Source: Pseudonocardia alaniniphila
GTDB taxonomy: Bacteria > Actinomycetota > Actinomycetes > Mycobacteriales > Pseudonocardiaceae
Length of the DNA stretch: 64,000 nucleotides
Direction of reading: 5' to 3'
Assembly (NCBI RefSeq): GCF_022524485.1
Contig: NZ_JAKXMK010000024.1
Span: forward strand, 124,001-188,000
Part shown: positions 32,702-41,775 of the stretch, piece after piece
How the letters are laid out: every line of letters begins with the position of its first letter
Position numbering within the stretch: position 1 is the stretch's first letter
The notes under the pieces: model-generated
The model's input: the letters and a program-made list of their open reading frames with translations, nothing else
Databases searched by the model: none
What the model was told of the DNA's origin: nothing
Made by a program: the position numbers and the translations under genes

Positions 32702-34039
32702 ATGGCAACGACTTCCTCTCCCCCTTCGTCCCCGACCACCTCCGCGGTCCCACAGGCCCCCGGACGCGGTAGCGGACACGAGCGCGGCACCCCCGGCTAC
32801 CGCCGGCTGGGTGCGGCGATGTGGTGCGCGGGCCTCGCCACGTTCGTGCTGGTCTACTGCGTGCAGGGGCTGCTACCGACGCTCGCGTCCCAGTTCGGGT
32901 TGTCCTCGTCGACGTCCAGCCTGGCCCTCTCCGCCACGACGGGGGCCCTCGCCATCGCCGTCGTCCCGCTCTCCACGCTGGCCGAGTCGTGGGGCCGGGT
33001 ACGGGTGATGACGATCGCGCTGGCGACCGCCGCCGTGCTGGGCGTGCTCGCACCCCTGGCCCCGAACTTCCCGACCCTCGTCGGAATCAGAGCGCTGCAG
33101 GGTGTGGCGATCGCCGCGCTTCCGGCTCTCGCGATGTCCCACATGACGCGCGAAGTGGCCCCGCGATGGCTCGGCAGCGCGATCGGGCTCATGATCGCGG
33201 GCAACACCCTCGGCGGCCTGTCCGGACGGCTGATCGCCGGTGCCGTGGCCGACGTGGCGGGCTGGCGGATCGGCCTCGGCGTGATCGGCGTGTTGTCGAT
33301 CATCTGCACCGTGGCGTTCCGGCTGGTGCTCCCGCCCGCCGTCGCCGAGGCGCCGCCGCGGGTGCGGTTCCGCGAGCTGACTCCGCTGACATTCGTGCAC
33401 CTGCGCGATCCCGGCCTGCTGTGCCTGTTCGGCGTCGGGTTCCTGGTGATGGGCGCGTTCGTGACGGTCTACAACTACCTGGGGTTCCGGCTGCTCGCGG
33501 CGCCGTTCGACCTGCCCGCCCAGCTCGTCGGCCTGATCTTCCTCGGCTACATCGCAGGCACGTGGGCCTCGACGAGCGCCGGACGCCTCGGCGACCGGAT
33601 CGGGCGCCGCAAGGTGATGTGGGGTGCGACGCTCGTCGGCGTGCTCGGTGCCTGGGTGACCGTGCCGGACAACCTGATCGCCGTGCTGGCCGGGCTCCTG
33701 CTCGTCACCGTCGGGTTCTTCGGCGCCCACTCGCTGGCGAGCAGCTGGGTCGGCAGGCGCGCGACGCTCCTGCCGGGGGGATCTCCCGGCGTGGCGTCCT
33801 CGCTGTACCTGTGCGCCTACTACTTGGGCAGCAGCATCGGCGGAGCCGTCGGGGGCATCGCGTACGACGGCGCGGGCTGGTTCGGGGTGGCGGTCTACGT
33901 CAGCGGGCTGCTGGTGGCGGCGCTGGGGCTGGCACTGTGGCTGCGCCGGCTCCCGTCTCCGCAGGCCGTCGCCCCGGCCGCCGTCGTCCCGGATCCGGGG
34001 GTGCTCCGGGGCGTGGCCGGCGACGCGGTCACCGGTTGA
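32702..34039 (+). CDS. MFS transporter (YnfM/drug-exporter-like)
   Basis: A 445-residue transporter with a Ser/Pro-rich soluble start and 12 predicted membrane helices from about residue 36. Motif A-like loops are AESWGRVRV after helix 2 and GRLGDRIGRRKVMW in the second half, the canonical DRxGRR signature. IRALQGVAIAALPAL also fits the family. Overall pattern resembles the YnfM/arabinose-efflux group. Divergent LysR gene suggests inducible export of an unknown small molecule. Its end overlaps the opposing epoxide-hydrolase gene by 11 bp. Confidence 0.85.
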   Translation: MATTSSPPSSPTTSAVPQAPGRGSGHERGTPGYRRLGAAMWCAGLATFVLVYCVQGLLPTLASQFGLSSSTSSLALSATTGALAIAVVPLSTLAESWGRVRVMTIALATAAVLGVLAPLAPNFPTLVGIRALQGVAIAALPALAMSHMTREVAPRWLGSAIGLMIAGNTLGGLSGRLIAGAVADVAGWRIGLGVIGVLSIICTVAFRLVLPPAVAEAPPRVRFRELTPLTFVHLRDPGLLCLFGVGFLVMGAFVTVYNYLGFRLLAAPFDLPAQLVGLIFLGYIAGTWASTSAGRLGDRIGRRKVMWGATLVGVLGAWVTVPDNLIAVLAGLLLVTVGFFGAHSLASSWVGRRATLLPGGSPGVASSLYLCAYYLGSSIGGAVGGIAYDGAGWFGVAVYVSGLLVAALGLALWLRRLPSPQAVAPAAVVPDPGVLRGVAGDAVTG

Positions 34040-34976
34040 TCGAGTCGAGGAACCCGAGCAGCGCGCGGTTGACCTGGTCGGGTTCCTCCTGCTGCACCCA
34101 GTGGCCGGCACCGTCGATGATGAAGCTGCCGCGGTGGTCGACCAGCCATTCGTCCTGTTCTGCGGGCGGCCTCATCACCAGCACCGGGTCGAGCGCACCG
34201 CTGATGAAGAAGCTGGGCGCCGCGACGCGCGCGCCCGTGAGCTGCGGGGTGAGCTCCCAGTTGCGGTCGAAGTTGCGGTACCAGTTCAGGCCGCCGGTGA
34301 AGCCCGTGCGGCGGAACTCCTGCACGTAGTGCTCGAGCTCGGCAGGCCGCAGCCAGCTCGGCAGCTCCTGCGGCTCCGGGAGGCGGTCGAGGAAGCCGCG
34401 GCCGTCGTTGTCGGTGCGCAGGATCCCATCGGCTTCCTGCTCGGTGCGCAGTCCGGCGAGCAGCCGTCGCATCGTCCGGGCGGGATCGGCGCCGAGCTCG
34501 GCGTCGGCGACGCCGGGCTCCTGGAAATAGAGGATGTAGAAGAACGACTCGCCGAATGCGGCACGCCAGAGCTCCGTGGGCGGCCGCTGCGCTCGCGGCA
34601 CGAACGGCACGCTCATCCCGCACACCCCTGCAACGCGGTCGGGGTGCAGCAGCGCGGTCTGCCAGACGACCATCGAGCCCCAGTCGTGGCCCACGAACAC
34701 GGCCTTCTCCTCGCCGAGCTCGTCGAGCAGGGCGATGAGATCACCGCTGAGATGCAGGATGTCGTACTGGTCGACGCCCTCCGGGGCCGACGTCCGGCCG
34801 TATCCCCGCTGGTCGGGGGCGATCGCCCGGTAGCCGGCCGAGGCGACCGCGGGAATCTGGTGGCGCCAGGAGTAGGCGAGCTCCGGAAAACCGTGCGAGA
34901 AGATCACCGGCATCCCGGTGCCCTCCTCCACTACGTGCATCTCGATGCCGTTGACGGCGACGGTGCGCTCGGGCAT
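34029..34976 (-). CDS. Alpha/beta hydrolase, epoxide-hydrolase type
   Basis: A 315-residue alpha/beta-fold hydrolase. HGFPE at 29-33 is the oxyanion-hole motif, and the nucleophile is Asp98 in GHDWGS, which identifies epoxide hydrolases or haloalkane dehalogenases rather than serine esterases. The base is His292 in GAGHWVQQE, and Asp in SGALDPV is the likely acid. Tyrosines in the lid region (FFYILYF) fit the epoxide-polarising role. Soluble, cytoplasmic, probable detoxification or terpene/steroid side-chain metabolism; substrate not readable. Confidence 0.85.
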   Translation of the reverse strand: MPERTVAVNGIEMHVVEEGTGMPVIFSHGFPELAYSWRHQIPAVASAGYRAIAPDQRGYGRTSAPEGVDQYDILHLSGDLIALLDELGEEKAVFVGHDWGSMVVWQTALLHPDRVAGVCGMSVPFVPRAQRPPTELWRAAFGESFFYILYFQEPGVADAELGADPARTMRRLLAGLRTEQEADGILRTDNDGRGFLDRLPEPQELPSWLRPAELEHYVQEFRRTGFTGGLNWYRNFDRNWELTPQLTGARVAAPSFFISGALDPVLVMRPPAEQDEWLVDHRGSFIIDGAGHWVQQEEPDQVNRALLGFLDSINR

Positions 34977-35125
34977 GGCGCGGACTCCTTGCTGAGCATC
35001 GTGGCGACGGGCGCTGCCGGATCAAGGGGTTGATATGCGGTGTCGCACCACGATCAGATCATGAGTAGCGCGACTCTTCGCCGCGCACGGCAGATCAGTG
35101 ATGATCGCGACCACAGGAGGCCGGG

Positions 35126-36010
35126 TTGACCCCCGCAGCACGCGCACTAGCCGGAGCCCTCGAGCCTGTGACCGGACAGGTGTACTTCGCACCGGAGTGT
35201 CACGAGGCCTACGCGGCGCTGGGATTCAGCGGCAGCCCGGCGACGAACAAGGGCGTTGCCGCACCCGACGGGCCCGCGTACTTCTGCAGCCGTGGATCTC
35301 TGCTGGGCCAGGTGCCGGGCGAGGTGGTGGCCGCCGCGTTCGGGGTGTTCAACCCCGACGTCGTGGTCAAGGCAGTGGGATACGGATGGACGCTCACCGA
35401 CTCCGCCACGATCTCCGATGCACGTACACGCGGTGCCACGGCGCAGCTCGTCCGGATCCTGGGGGAGCGCCCCGACCGCATCGACGAGGCGCGGCCCCTG
35501 CTAGAGCGCGCCGTCGAGCCGCTGCGTCCCGAGGGCAGGCCGCTGTTCAGCGGGCTCCGGTCGGCGGGCCTGCCTGGTGATCCGGTCGGCGACGTCTGGC
35601 GTCTCGGCGACATGCTGCGCGAGTACCGCGGCGACGCGCACATCGCGTCCTGGACGGCAGCAGGCTTCGACGCCACGGAGATCGGCCTGCTCAGCGAGGC
35701 GTACTGGGGGATGCCGATGCGCACCTACGTCCGTTCGCGGGCGTGGACCGACGAGCAGCTCGACGCAGCGTACGAGCGGCTGGTGAGTCGCGGACTCGTG
35801 GCCGACGGAGCGCTGACCGAGGACGGCCGCGCCCAGCGCGAGGCGGTCGAGGAGGCCACCGACAGGCAGTGCCGCCCGATCGTCGACGCCCTCGGCGACG
35901 ATCTCCCGACGCTCGTGGAGATCCTCCGGCCCTGGGGCAAGGCGGTGCGCGACGCCTACGGCTACCCGGGAAGAGGCATGCACGACATGGCGGACGCGGC
36001 CGGCCGCTGA
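35126..36010 (+). CDS. SCO6745/SalK-like helical protein
   Basis: A 294-residue protein from the TTG at 35126, five bases after AGGAGG. The sequence TGQVYFAPECHEAYAALGF, FNPDVVVKAVGYGW, WRLGDMLREYRGDAHIASWTAAGFDATEIGLLSEAYWG (described here in parts) matches the actinobacterial SCO6745 family, which includes SalK-type fold proteins and probable winged-helix C-terminal halves (LVSRGLVADGALTEDG). Biochemical function is not established. It stands alone and shares a terminator with the convergent acyl-CoA synthetase gene. Confidence 0.65.
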   Translation: MTPAARALAGALEPVTGQVYFAPECHEAYAALGFSGSPATNKGVAAPDGPAYFCSRGSLLGQVPGEVVAAAFGVFNPDVVVKAVGYGWTLTDSATISDARTRGATAQLVRILGERPDRIDEARPLLERAVEPLRPEGRPLFSGLRSAGLPGDPVGDVWRLGDMLREYRGDAHIASWTAAGFDATEIGLLSEAYWGMPMRTYVRSRAWTDEQLDAAYERLVSRGLVADGALTEDGRAQREAVEEATDRQCRPIVDALGDDLPTLVEILRPWGKAVRDAYGYPGRGMHDMADAAGR

Positions 36011-36030
36011 CGCCGTCCCCCGGAACATCG

Positions 36031-36067
36031 GACCGGGCTCCCCACCCCCCGGATGGGGAGCCCGGTC
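36031..36067. terminator. Bidirectional 14-bp terminator hairpin
   Basis: GACCGGGCTCCCCA at 36031-36044 pairs perfectly with 36054-36067 around a 9-base loop. It lies 20 bp after the plus-strand stop and reaches the stop of the minus-strand acyl-CoA synthetase, so it can end both transcripts. Confidence 0.7.
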
Positions 36068-37688
36068 ACTCCGCATGGCCGGCCCCGTGCTGGGCCAGGT
36101 AGTTCGCACGCAGCACGTACTTCTGGATCTTGCCGGAGGTCGTCTGCGGGAAGCTCTCGACGAACTGCCATACCCGCGGCGTCTTGTACCGGGCGAGGTG
36201 GCGACGGGTGAAGTCGACCAACTCGTCGACGCTCGGGTTCGTGCCCGGGACGGGCCGCACGAAGGCGGCCACCGTCTCGCCCATCTCCGGGTCCGGTAGC
36301 CCGACCACCGAGACGTCGGCGACCTGGGGATGGGTGAAGAGGAGATCCTCGATCTCGCGGGGGTAGATGTTCTCCCCGCCGCGGATGATCATGTCTTTCA
36401 GCCGGCCGTCGATGCGGAGGTAGCCGAGGTCGTCCATGCTGCCGAGATCACCGGTGTGCAGCCAGCCGTCGGCGTCCACGGCGGCGGCGGTGGCCTCCGG
36501 GGCGTCGAAGTAGCCCTTCATCACGCCGTAGCCTCGGGCGCACACCTCACCCACCACGCCGAGCGGCACCGTTGCTCCACTCTGCGGGTCGCTGATACGT
36601 ACCTCCCAGTGCGGGAGCGCGCGGCCGACCGTGGTGACCCAGTTCGGGTTCGGGTCGTCGGGCACGGTGTGCGTGATGTAGGGCGAGGCCTCGGTCTGGC
36701 CGAACCCGATCGTGACCACGACGTCGAGCTCGCGCTGGGCCCGGCGCACCAGCTCGGCCGGCACCGGGGAGCCCCCGAGCGAGGAGAGGCGCCAGCTCGA
36801 CACGTCCCGCGGCCGTGCCGACTGCTCGTCGAGCATGCGGATGAGCATGGTCGGCACGCTCAGGACGGCGGTGCCGCGTTCGGACTCGACGGCGTCCAGC
36901 ATCACCGCGGCGTCGAACTCGGGTGGCAGCACGTGGGTGCCGCCGGTCTGCAACGCCCCGAGCGTGGCGAGCCCGCAGCCGGCGGTGTGGAACATCGGCA
37001 TCGGGTTGATCCAGACGTCGTCGGGCCCCGCGTTTTTCGCCATCGCGGTGTACCGGGCGACGTTGACCAGCCCGCGGTGGGTGAGCTCCGCCCCCTTCGG
37101 GGTGCCCGTCGTGCCGGAGGTGTACTGGATCTGGGCGGTGTCGCCCGGCTCGACGGGTGGCAGCTCGCGGGACGGGTCGCCCGAGGCCAGGAAGTCGTCC
37201 CAGCCGGAGAGCGCGACGACGTCGCGGAGCGCGGGAAGCTCGGGACGCGCCTCGTCGACGACGGGCACGAGGTCGCGCCCGCGGTAGGTGTCCTGGACGA
37301 TCGCTCCGCTGCAGCGGGACTGGCCGAGCACGTACGTCAGCTCGCCCAGCTGGTAGGCCGGGTTGACCGTCACGAGGGTGAGGCCTGCGTAGGCGGCCCC
37401 CATCTCCAGGAGCACCCACTCCGGGAGGTTCGCCGCCCAGACGGCGACGTGCTCGCCCGGCCGGAAGCGCTCCAGCATTGCCCGCGCCACGCGCAGCCCG
37501 TCGAGGCGGAGCTCGTCGAAGGTCCACCGGCGCTTCGCGTTGCCCGGCCCGAACTCCACCAGCGCCGTCCGCGGTCCCCAGGCCGCGGCGGCGAGATCCA
37601 GCGCGCCGCCGACGGTAATTTCCCGCAGCGGATCGTCGACGGCGCCCTGCGCGAAGGACAGCCCCGACGACAAACCGGTCCCGCTCAT
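36066..37688 (-). CDS. AMP-dependent acyl-CoA synthetase (fatty acid-CoA ligase)
   Basis: A 540-residue adenylate-forming ligase, started at the ATG at 37688 with GGAGGAG nine bases upstream. The phosphate-binding loop YTSGTTGTPKGAELTH, the FGQTEASP segment, GWLHTGDLG and the C-terminal hinge GRLKDMIIRGGENIYPREIE are intact, as is the catalytic lysine in TTSGKIQKYVLR. It activates a carboxylic acid to acyl-AMP and then acyl-CoA; medium- or long-chain fatty acids are likely. A strong palindrome upstream suggests TetR-type control. Confidence 0.88.
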   Translation of the reverse strand: MSGTGLSSGLSFAQGAVDDPLREITVGGALDLAAAAWGPRTALVEFGPGNAKRRWTFDELRLDGLRVARAMLERFRPGEHVAVWAANLPEWVLLEMGAAYAGLTLVTVNPAYQLGELTYVLGQSRCSGAIVQDTYRGRDLVPVVDEARPELPALRDVVALSGWDDFLASGDPSRELPPVEPGDTAQIQYTSGTTGTPKGAELTHRGLVNVARYTAMAKNAGPDDVWINPMPMFHTAGCGLATLGALQTGGTHVLPPEFDAAVMLDAVESERGTAVLSVPTMLIRMLDEQSARPRDVSSWRLSSLGGSPVPAELVRRAQRELDVVVTIGFGQTEASPYITHTVPDDPNPNWVTTVGRALPHWEVRISDPQSGATVPLGVVGEVCARGYGVMKGYFDAPEATAAAVDADGWLHTGDLGSMDDLGYLRIDGRLKDMIIRGGENIYPREIEDLLFTHPQVADVSVVGLPDPEMGETVAAFVRPVPGTNPSVDELVDFTRRHLARYKTPRVWQFVESFPQTTSGKIQKYVLRANYLAQHGAGHAE

Positions 37689-37753
37689 GCTGGTTGTCTC
37701 CTCCACAGCGCTTCGGCGGATCATCGCAATTCATCGGGACTGTCGCCGGCCCG

Positions 37754-37773
37754 GCTATAACAAACGTTATAGC
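37754..37773. promoter_or_regulatory. Perfect 8-4-8 palindromic operator upstream of the acyl-CoA synthetase
   Basis: GCTATAAC at 37754-37761 and GTTATAGC at 37766-37773 are exact inverted arms around AAAC. Dyads of this form with an AAC...GTT core are bound by TetR-type lipid regulators (the KstR group site is TnnAACnnGTTnnA, so the spacing differs). It lies about 66 bp before the start codon in an AT-rich island. Confidence 0.6.
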
Positions 37774-37874
37774 ACGCGGTCGGCGGGATGCGACCGCGAA
37801 AATGAGTTGAAAAGGGCGATTCGCGCGGAGTGAGAAGATTTGCGAATAGTGTACAAGGCTCACTCGAACATGTG

Positions 37875-37925
37875 ATGTCGGCTCCCGTCGGGCGCGGTGA
37901 CCGTGGTGGGTGATAAAGCCGACAT
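37875..37925 (+). promoter_or_regulatory. Inverted repeat in the malic enzyme leader
   Basis: ATGTCGGCT at 37875-37883 and AGCCGACAT at 37917-37925 are perfectly complementary, enclosing 33 bases that themselves contain a CCCGTCGGG hairpin. The structure ends 16 bases before the chosen start codon, so it could control translation or be a protein-binding dyad. I do not recognise a known riboswitch. Confidence 0.35.
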
Positions 37926-37941
37926 GAGTTCGGAGATGCCC

Positions 37942-39636
37942 ATGAGCACGAAGATGTCATCACTGGTGTCCGGAACGGGTACGGCGGAGCAGGGTCGCGA
38001 GTTGCTGCGTGATCCGTTGCGTAACCACGGCACGGCTTTCACGGCGCGGGAGCGGGATGAGCTCGGGCTCGTGGGATTGTTGCCGCCGGCCGCGCTGACC
38101 TTGGATCAGCAGGCGGTGCGTGCGTACGAGCAATATCGGCGCCAGCCCGACGGACTGGCCCGCAACTCGTTCATGGAAGCACTGCGGGATCGCAACGAGA
38201 CCTTGTACTACAAGCTGCTGGTGGATCATCTGGTCGAGATGCTTCCGGTGGTCTATGACCCGGTGATCGCTCAGGCGGTGGAGAAGTACAGCCACGAGTT
38301 CCAGCGGCCGCGTGGTGTGTACCTGTCGGTGGACGACCCGGGTGCCGTGGAGACGGCGTTCACCAACTACGGGTTGGCCGGCGACGACGTGGACCTGCTG
38401 GTGGCCACGGATGCCGGGGCGATTCTGGGGATCGGCGACTGGGGCACGAACGGGGTGGCGATCGCCCAGGGCAAGTTGGCGATCTACGCGGCGGCCGCGG
38501 GTATCGATCCGTCCCGCGTGATCCCGGTGATGATGGATGCCGGCACGGACAACGAGGCGTTGCTGAACGACCCTCTGTATGTGGGCGTGCGGCACGCGCG
38601 GACCACCGGGGACGCGTACGACGCGCTGGTGGATGCGTACGTGACCACGGCGTCGCGGCGGTTCCCGAACGCATTGCTGCATTTCGAGGACTTCGGGGCG
38701 AGCAACGCGCATCGGATCCTGAACCGGTACTCGCAGAAGGCGTGCGTGTTCAATGACGACATCCAGGGCACCGGGGCGATCACACTGGCGGCGGTGCTGG
38801 CCGGCATCCGGGTGGCGCGGACGACGATGAGCGAGCAGCGCGTGGTGGTGTTCGGCGCGGGCACGGCGGGGGTGGGGATCGCCGACCAGATCCGTGACGC
38901 GATGGTCCGGGCCGGAGCCGACCAGGAGAAGGCCACCCGCCAGGTGTGGTTGGTGGACCAGCAGGGTCTGCTGCTGGACGGCATGTCGGACCTGCGGGAC
39001 TTCCAGGTGCCCTACGCGCGGCCTGCCTCCGAGGTGTCGGGGTGGGAGCGCGGCGGGGACGGGCGGATCGATCTGGCGACCACGGTCGCCCGGGTGCATC
39101 CGACGATCCTGGTGGGCACCTCGAAGCAGGGGGGTGCATTCACCGAGCAGGTAGTGCGGGAGATGGCCGCGCACGTCGAGCGGCCGCTGATCTTTCCGCT
39201 GTCCAACCCGACCGAGAAGATCGAGGCGCACCCCGCCGACGTGCTGCGCTGGACCGACGGGCGGGCGCTGGTTGGCACCGGCACCCCGTGGGATCCGGTC
39301 GAGCTGGAGGGGATCACCTATCGGATCGGGCAGGCCAACAACGCGCTGCTGTACCCGGGTCTCGGGCTGGGCACCGTCGTGGCGCGGGCTGCGCACGTCA
39401 CCCCCGGGATGATCATCGCTGCCGCGGAGGCGGTGGCCGGGCTGGTGGACACCGGCACCCCCGGCGCTGCGTTGCTGCCCGACGTAGCCGACCTGCGGGT
39501 GACCTCCGCGACGGTGGCAGTGGCGGTCGCCCGTCGGGCGCAGGAGGAGGGCGAGGCTCGCGCCGTGCTCGGCAACCTGGTTCAGGACGTACAGGACGCG
39601 ATGTGGCAGCCGGTCTATCCGCAGGCGGTGGCGTGA
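37942..39636 (+). CDS. maeA: NAD-dependent malic enzyme
   Basis: A 564-residue malic enzyme of the long, SfcA/eukaryotic-like class. The ATG at 37942 follows GGAG by six bases; ATGs at 37924 and 37936 are alternatives. Catalytic Tyr105 lies in LPVVYDPVI, the catalytic lysine in GVAIAQGKLAIY (about 178), metal ligands Glu249-Asp250 and Asp273 in LHFEDF and NDDIQGT, and the NAD site GAGTAGVGIAD at 305-315. It decarboxylates malate to pyruvate, making NADH. The start of fumarase shares one base with its stop, so the two form a fumarate-malate-pyruvate module. Confidence 0.9.
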   Translation: MSTKMSSLVSGTGTAEQGRELLRDPLRNHGTAFTARERDELGLVGLLPPAALTLDQQAVRAYEQYRRQPDGLARNSFMEALRDRNETLYYKLLVDHLVEMLPVVYDPVIAQAVEKYSHEFQRPRGVYLSVDDPGAVETAFTNYGLAGDDVDLLVATDAGAILGIGDWGTNGVAIAQGKLAIYAAAAGIDPSRVIPVMMDAGTDNEALLNDPLYVGVRHARTTGDAYDALVDAYVTTASRRFPNALLHFEDFGASNAHRILNRYSQKACVFNDDIQGTGAITLAAVLAGIRVARTTMSEQRVVVFGAGTAGVGIADQIRDAMVRAGADQEKATRQVWLVDQQGLLLDGMSDLRDFQVPYARPASEVSGWERGGDGRIDLATTVARVHPTILVGTSKQGGAFTEQVVREMAAHVERPLIFPLSNPTEKIEAHPADVLRWTDGRALVGTGTPWDPVELEGITYRIGQANNALLYPGLGLGTVVARAAHVTPGMIIAAAEAVAGLVDTGTPGAALLPDVADLRVTSATVAVAVARRAQEEGEARAVLGNLVQDVQDAMWQPVYPQAVA

Positions 39637-41081
39637 TGGGCGTGCCGATCGGGACCGGGCGGTGCGGCGGCACACGGGTGGAGAGCGACTCGATGGGGGA
39701 GATCGAGGTGCCCGCCGAGCGCTACTGGGGCGCGCAGACCCAGCGTTCGCTGATCCACTTCTCCATCGGCGACGACCGGATGCCGGTGCGCGTGTACCAC
39801 GCCTACGGGTATGTGAAGAAGGCCGCCGCGCTGGTCAACCAGGCCTCCGGCCGGCTGGACCAGCACCGGGCCGAGGCGGTGGTGCAGGCGGCGGACGAGG
39901 TTCTGGCCGGGGACCTGGACAGCGAGTTCCCGCTGTACGTGTGGCAGACGGGGTCGGGCACCCAGTCGAACATGAACGTCAACGAGGTGCTGGCCAATCG
40001 GGCCAGCCAGTTGCTGGGCGGTGAGCTGGGAACGAAGTCCCCGGTGCATCCCAACGATCACGTGAACATGGGCCAGTCGTCGAACGACACGTTCCCGACC
40101 GCGATGCACATCGCCACCGTGCTGGAGGTGACCGGATACCTGTTCCCGCGGGTGGATGCGCTCGTGGAGGCGATCGAGGAGGGGGCGGTCCGCTGGGTGG
40201 ACGTGGTGAAGATCGGCCGTACCCACCTGCAGGACGCCACCCCGTTGACCGTCGGGCAGGAGTGGTCGGGCTGGGCCACCCAGCTACGCGACGCGCGCGA
40301 GCGCCTGAGGCAGGCGCTCGCAGGCTGCTACCAGCTGGCGGCAGGGGGCACGGCCGTCGGCACGGGCCTGAACGCCCCACGCGGGTTCGGCGAGCAGATC
40401 GCCGCCACGATCGCCGAGCTGACCGGGCAGCCGTTCGCCACCGCGCCCAACAAGTTCGCCGCTCAGGGCTCGCTCGATGCCATGGTGGCGGTGAGCGCGG
40501 GGCTGCGCGGGCTGGCCGTGGCCCTGATGAAGATCGCCAACGACATGCGCTGGCTGGCCTCGGGGCCGCGGGCGGGGTTGCACGAGCTGGTCCTGCCGGC
40601 CAACGAGCCCGGTTCCTCGATCATGCCCGGCAAGGTCAACCCGACCCAGCAGGAAGCCATGGTGATGGTCTGCCTGCAGGTGATGGGGGAGGACTCGATC
40701 GTGGCCGCGGCCGGGGCACAGGGCAACTTCGAGCTCAACGCCATGCGCCCGATCATCATCAACAACGTCCTGCACTCGGCCCGGATCCTCGCCGACGCGA
40801 GCGACAAGCTCCGCCGCTACAGCGTCGCCGGCACCGATCTCGACCGCGACCGCATCAGCGAGCTGGTCGGACGCTCGCTGATGCTGGTCACCGCGCTGAG
40901 CCCGACCATCGGCTACGACCAGGCGTCGAAGATCGCGCACAAGGCCGACGACGACGGTTCGAGCCTGCGCGACGCAGCCCTCGCCCTCGGCGTGGCCGCG
41001 GAGGACTACGACCGCATCGTCGATCCCGCACGGATGGTCGGCGACCCGCACGCCGACCTCGGGATTCCCAGCGAGCCGTAG
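39636..41081 (+). CDS. fumC: Class II fumarate hydratase
   Basis: A 481-residue tetrameric, iron-free fumarase. The ATG at 39636 overlaps the malic-enzyme stop (TGATG). Signatures: WQTGSGTQSNMNVNEV near 103-118, GQSSNDTFPTAMHIA near 146-160, His197 in GRTHLQDATPLT and the superfamily signature GSSIMPGKVNP at 326-336. Hydrates fumarate to malate; the operon then feeds malic enzyme. Aspartase shares the fold, but the N-terminal ESDSMGEIEVPAERYWGAQT is fumarase-like. Confidence 0.9.
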   Translation: MGVPIGTGRCGGTRVESDSMGEIEVPAERYWGAQTQRSLIHFSIGDDRMPVRVYHAYGYVKKAAALVNQASGRLDQHRAEAVVQAADEVLAGDLDSEFPLYVWQTGSGTQSNMNVNEVLANRASQLLGGELGTKSPVHPNDHVNMGQSSNDTFPTAMHIATVLEVTGYLFPRVDALVEAIEEGAVRWVDVVKIGRTHLQDATPLTVGQEWSGWATQLRDARERLRQALAGCYQLAAGGTAVGTGLNAPRGFGEQIAATIAELTGQPFATAPNKFAAQGSLDAMVAVSAGLRGLAVALMKIANDMRWLASGPRAGLHELVLPANEPGSSIMPGKVNPTQQEAMVMVCLQVMGEDSIVAAAGAQGNFELNAMRPIIINNVLHSARILADASDKLRRYSVAGTDLDRDRISELVGRSLMLVTALSPTIGYDQASKIAHKADDDGSSLRDAALALGVAAEDYDRIVDPARMVGDPHADLGIPSEP

Positions 41082-41137
41082 CCGGCAGCCCGTCCGGCAG
41101 GGCCGAGCATCGGCGCGCAGAGCTCCCGCCGGCGGGG

Positions 41138-41746
41138 TTACTTCTGTAGGCCGCGCATCGTGGCGTCGATGGCCGTGGCGTAGCGGGCGGTGAGGTCGGA
41201 TCGGGGGGCGTTGTCGGTCAGTTCGAGCATCACCAGGCCGTGGCCGCACGCCCAGAGCGCGTGGGCTGCGGACTCGGCGTCGGTGACGAGCGGGCTCTGC
41301 TCCCCCCACCGGCGCACCACCTCGATGAACCGGGCGTAGTTCTCGCGTCCGCGGGCGCGCGCCTCACCCGAGGGGCGCGGGAACCCGGGGTCCCGGCGGC
41401 CGAACATCACCTGGAAGTAGCCGGGGTGGGCAAGGGCGACTTCCCGGTAGGCCAGGCAGGTGTTGCGGACGTCCGCCTCCGGGTCGTCGGTGAACTGCCA
41501 GCGGCGCTGGGCGTCACTCAACCGCTTGTGTCCCTCGTCGTACAGCGCCTCGAGCAGCCCCGGCTTGCCCTCGAAGTAGTGGTAGACGGCCATCGTCGAG
41601 CAGCCGGCAGCGGCGGCGATCCGCCGCACGACCAGCCCGGTGGGGCCCTCCGCGGCGAACAGGGCAGCCGCGGCGTCGAGCGTGGCCGCACGGAGGTCGG
41701 GCGCGTGGCGGGGCGCCCGACCCTGGTCCTGCGGCGTAGTAGTCAT
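41138..41746 (-). CDS. TetR-family regulator downstream of icmF
   Basis: A 202-residue TetR protein. The HTH at about 20-66 reads LDAAAALFAAEGPTGLVVRR, then IAAAAGCSTMAVYHYFEGK. The C-terminal domain has VNT-type pattern AYREVALAHPGYFQVMFGR, resembling the TetR_C_13/WHG group. It lies 29 bp downstream of icmF on the same strand and is probably cotranscribed with it. Ligand unknown; an acyl-CoA is plausible by context. Confidence 0.85.
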   Translation of the reverse strand: MTTTPQDQGRAPRHAPDLRAATLDAAAALFAAEGPTGLVVRRIAAAAGCSTMAVYHYFEGKPGLLEALYDEGHKRLSDAQRRWQFTDDPEADVRNTCLAYREVALAHPGYFQVMFGRRDPGFPRPSGEARARGRENYARFIEVVRRWGEQSPLVTDAESAAHALWACGHGLVMLELTDNAPRSDLTARYATAIDATMRGLQK

Positions 41747-41775
41747 AATTCGAACCTATCCCGATCCGGCGCGGG

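Noticed and set aside
37800..37941. Known riboswitch upstream of maeA
   Set aside because: The inverted repeat is real but I could not match the loop sequences to any riboswitch class I know.
38946..39635. Long N-terminal extension of fumarase
   Set aside because: The extension is antisense-like GC-rich sequence inside the malic enzyme gene; the TGATG overlap at 39634-39638 gives the natural start.
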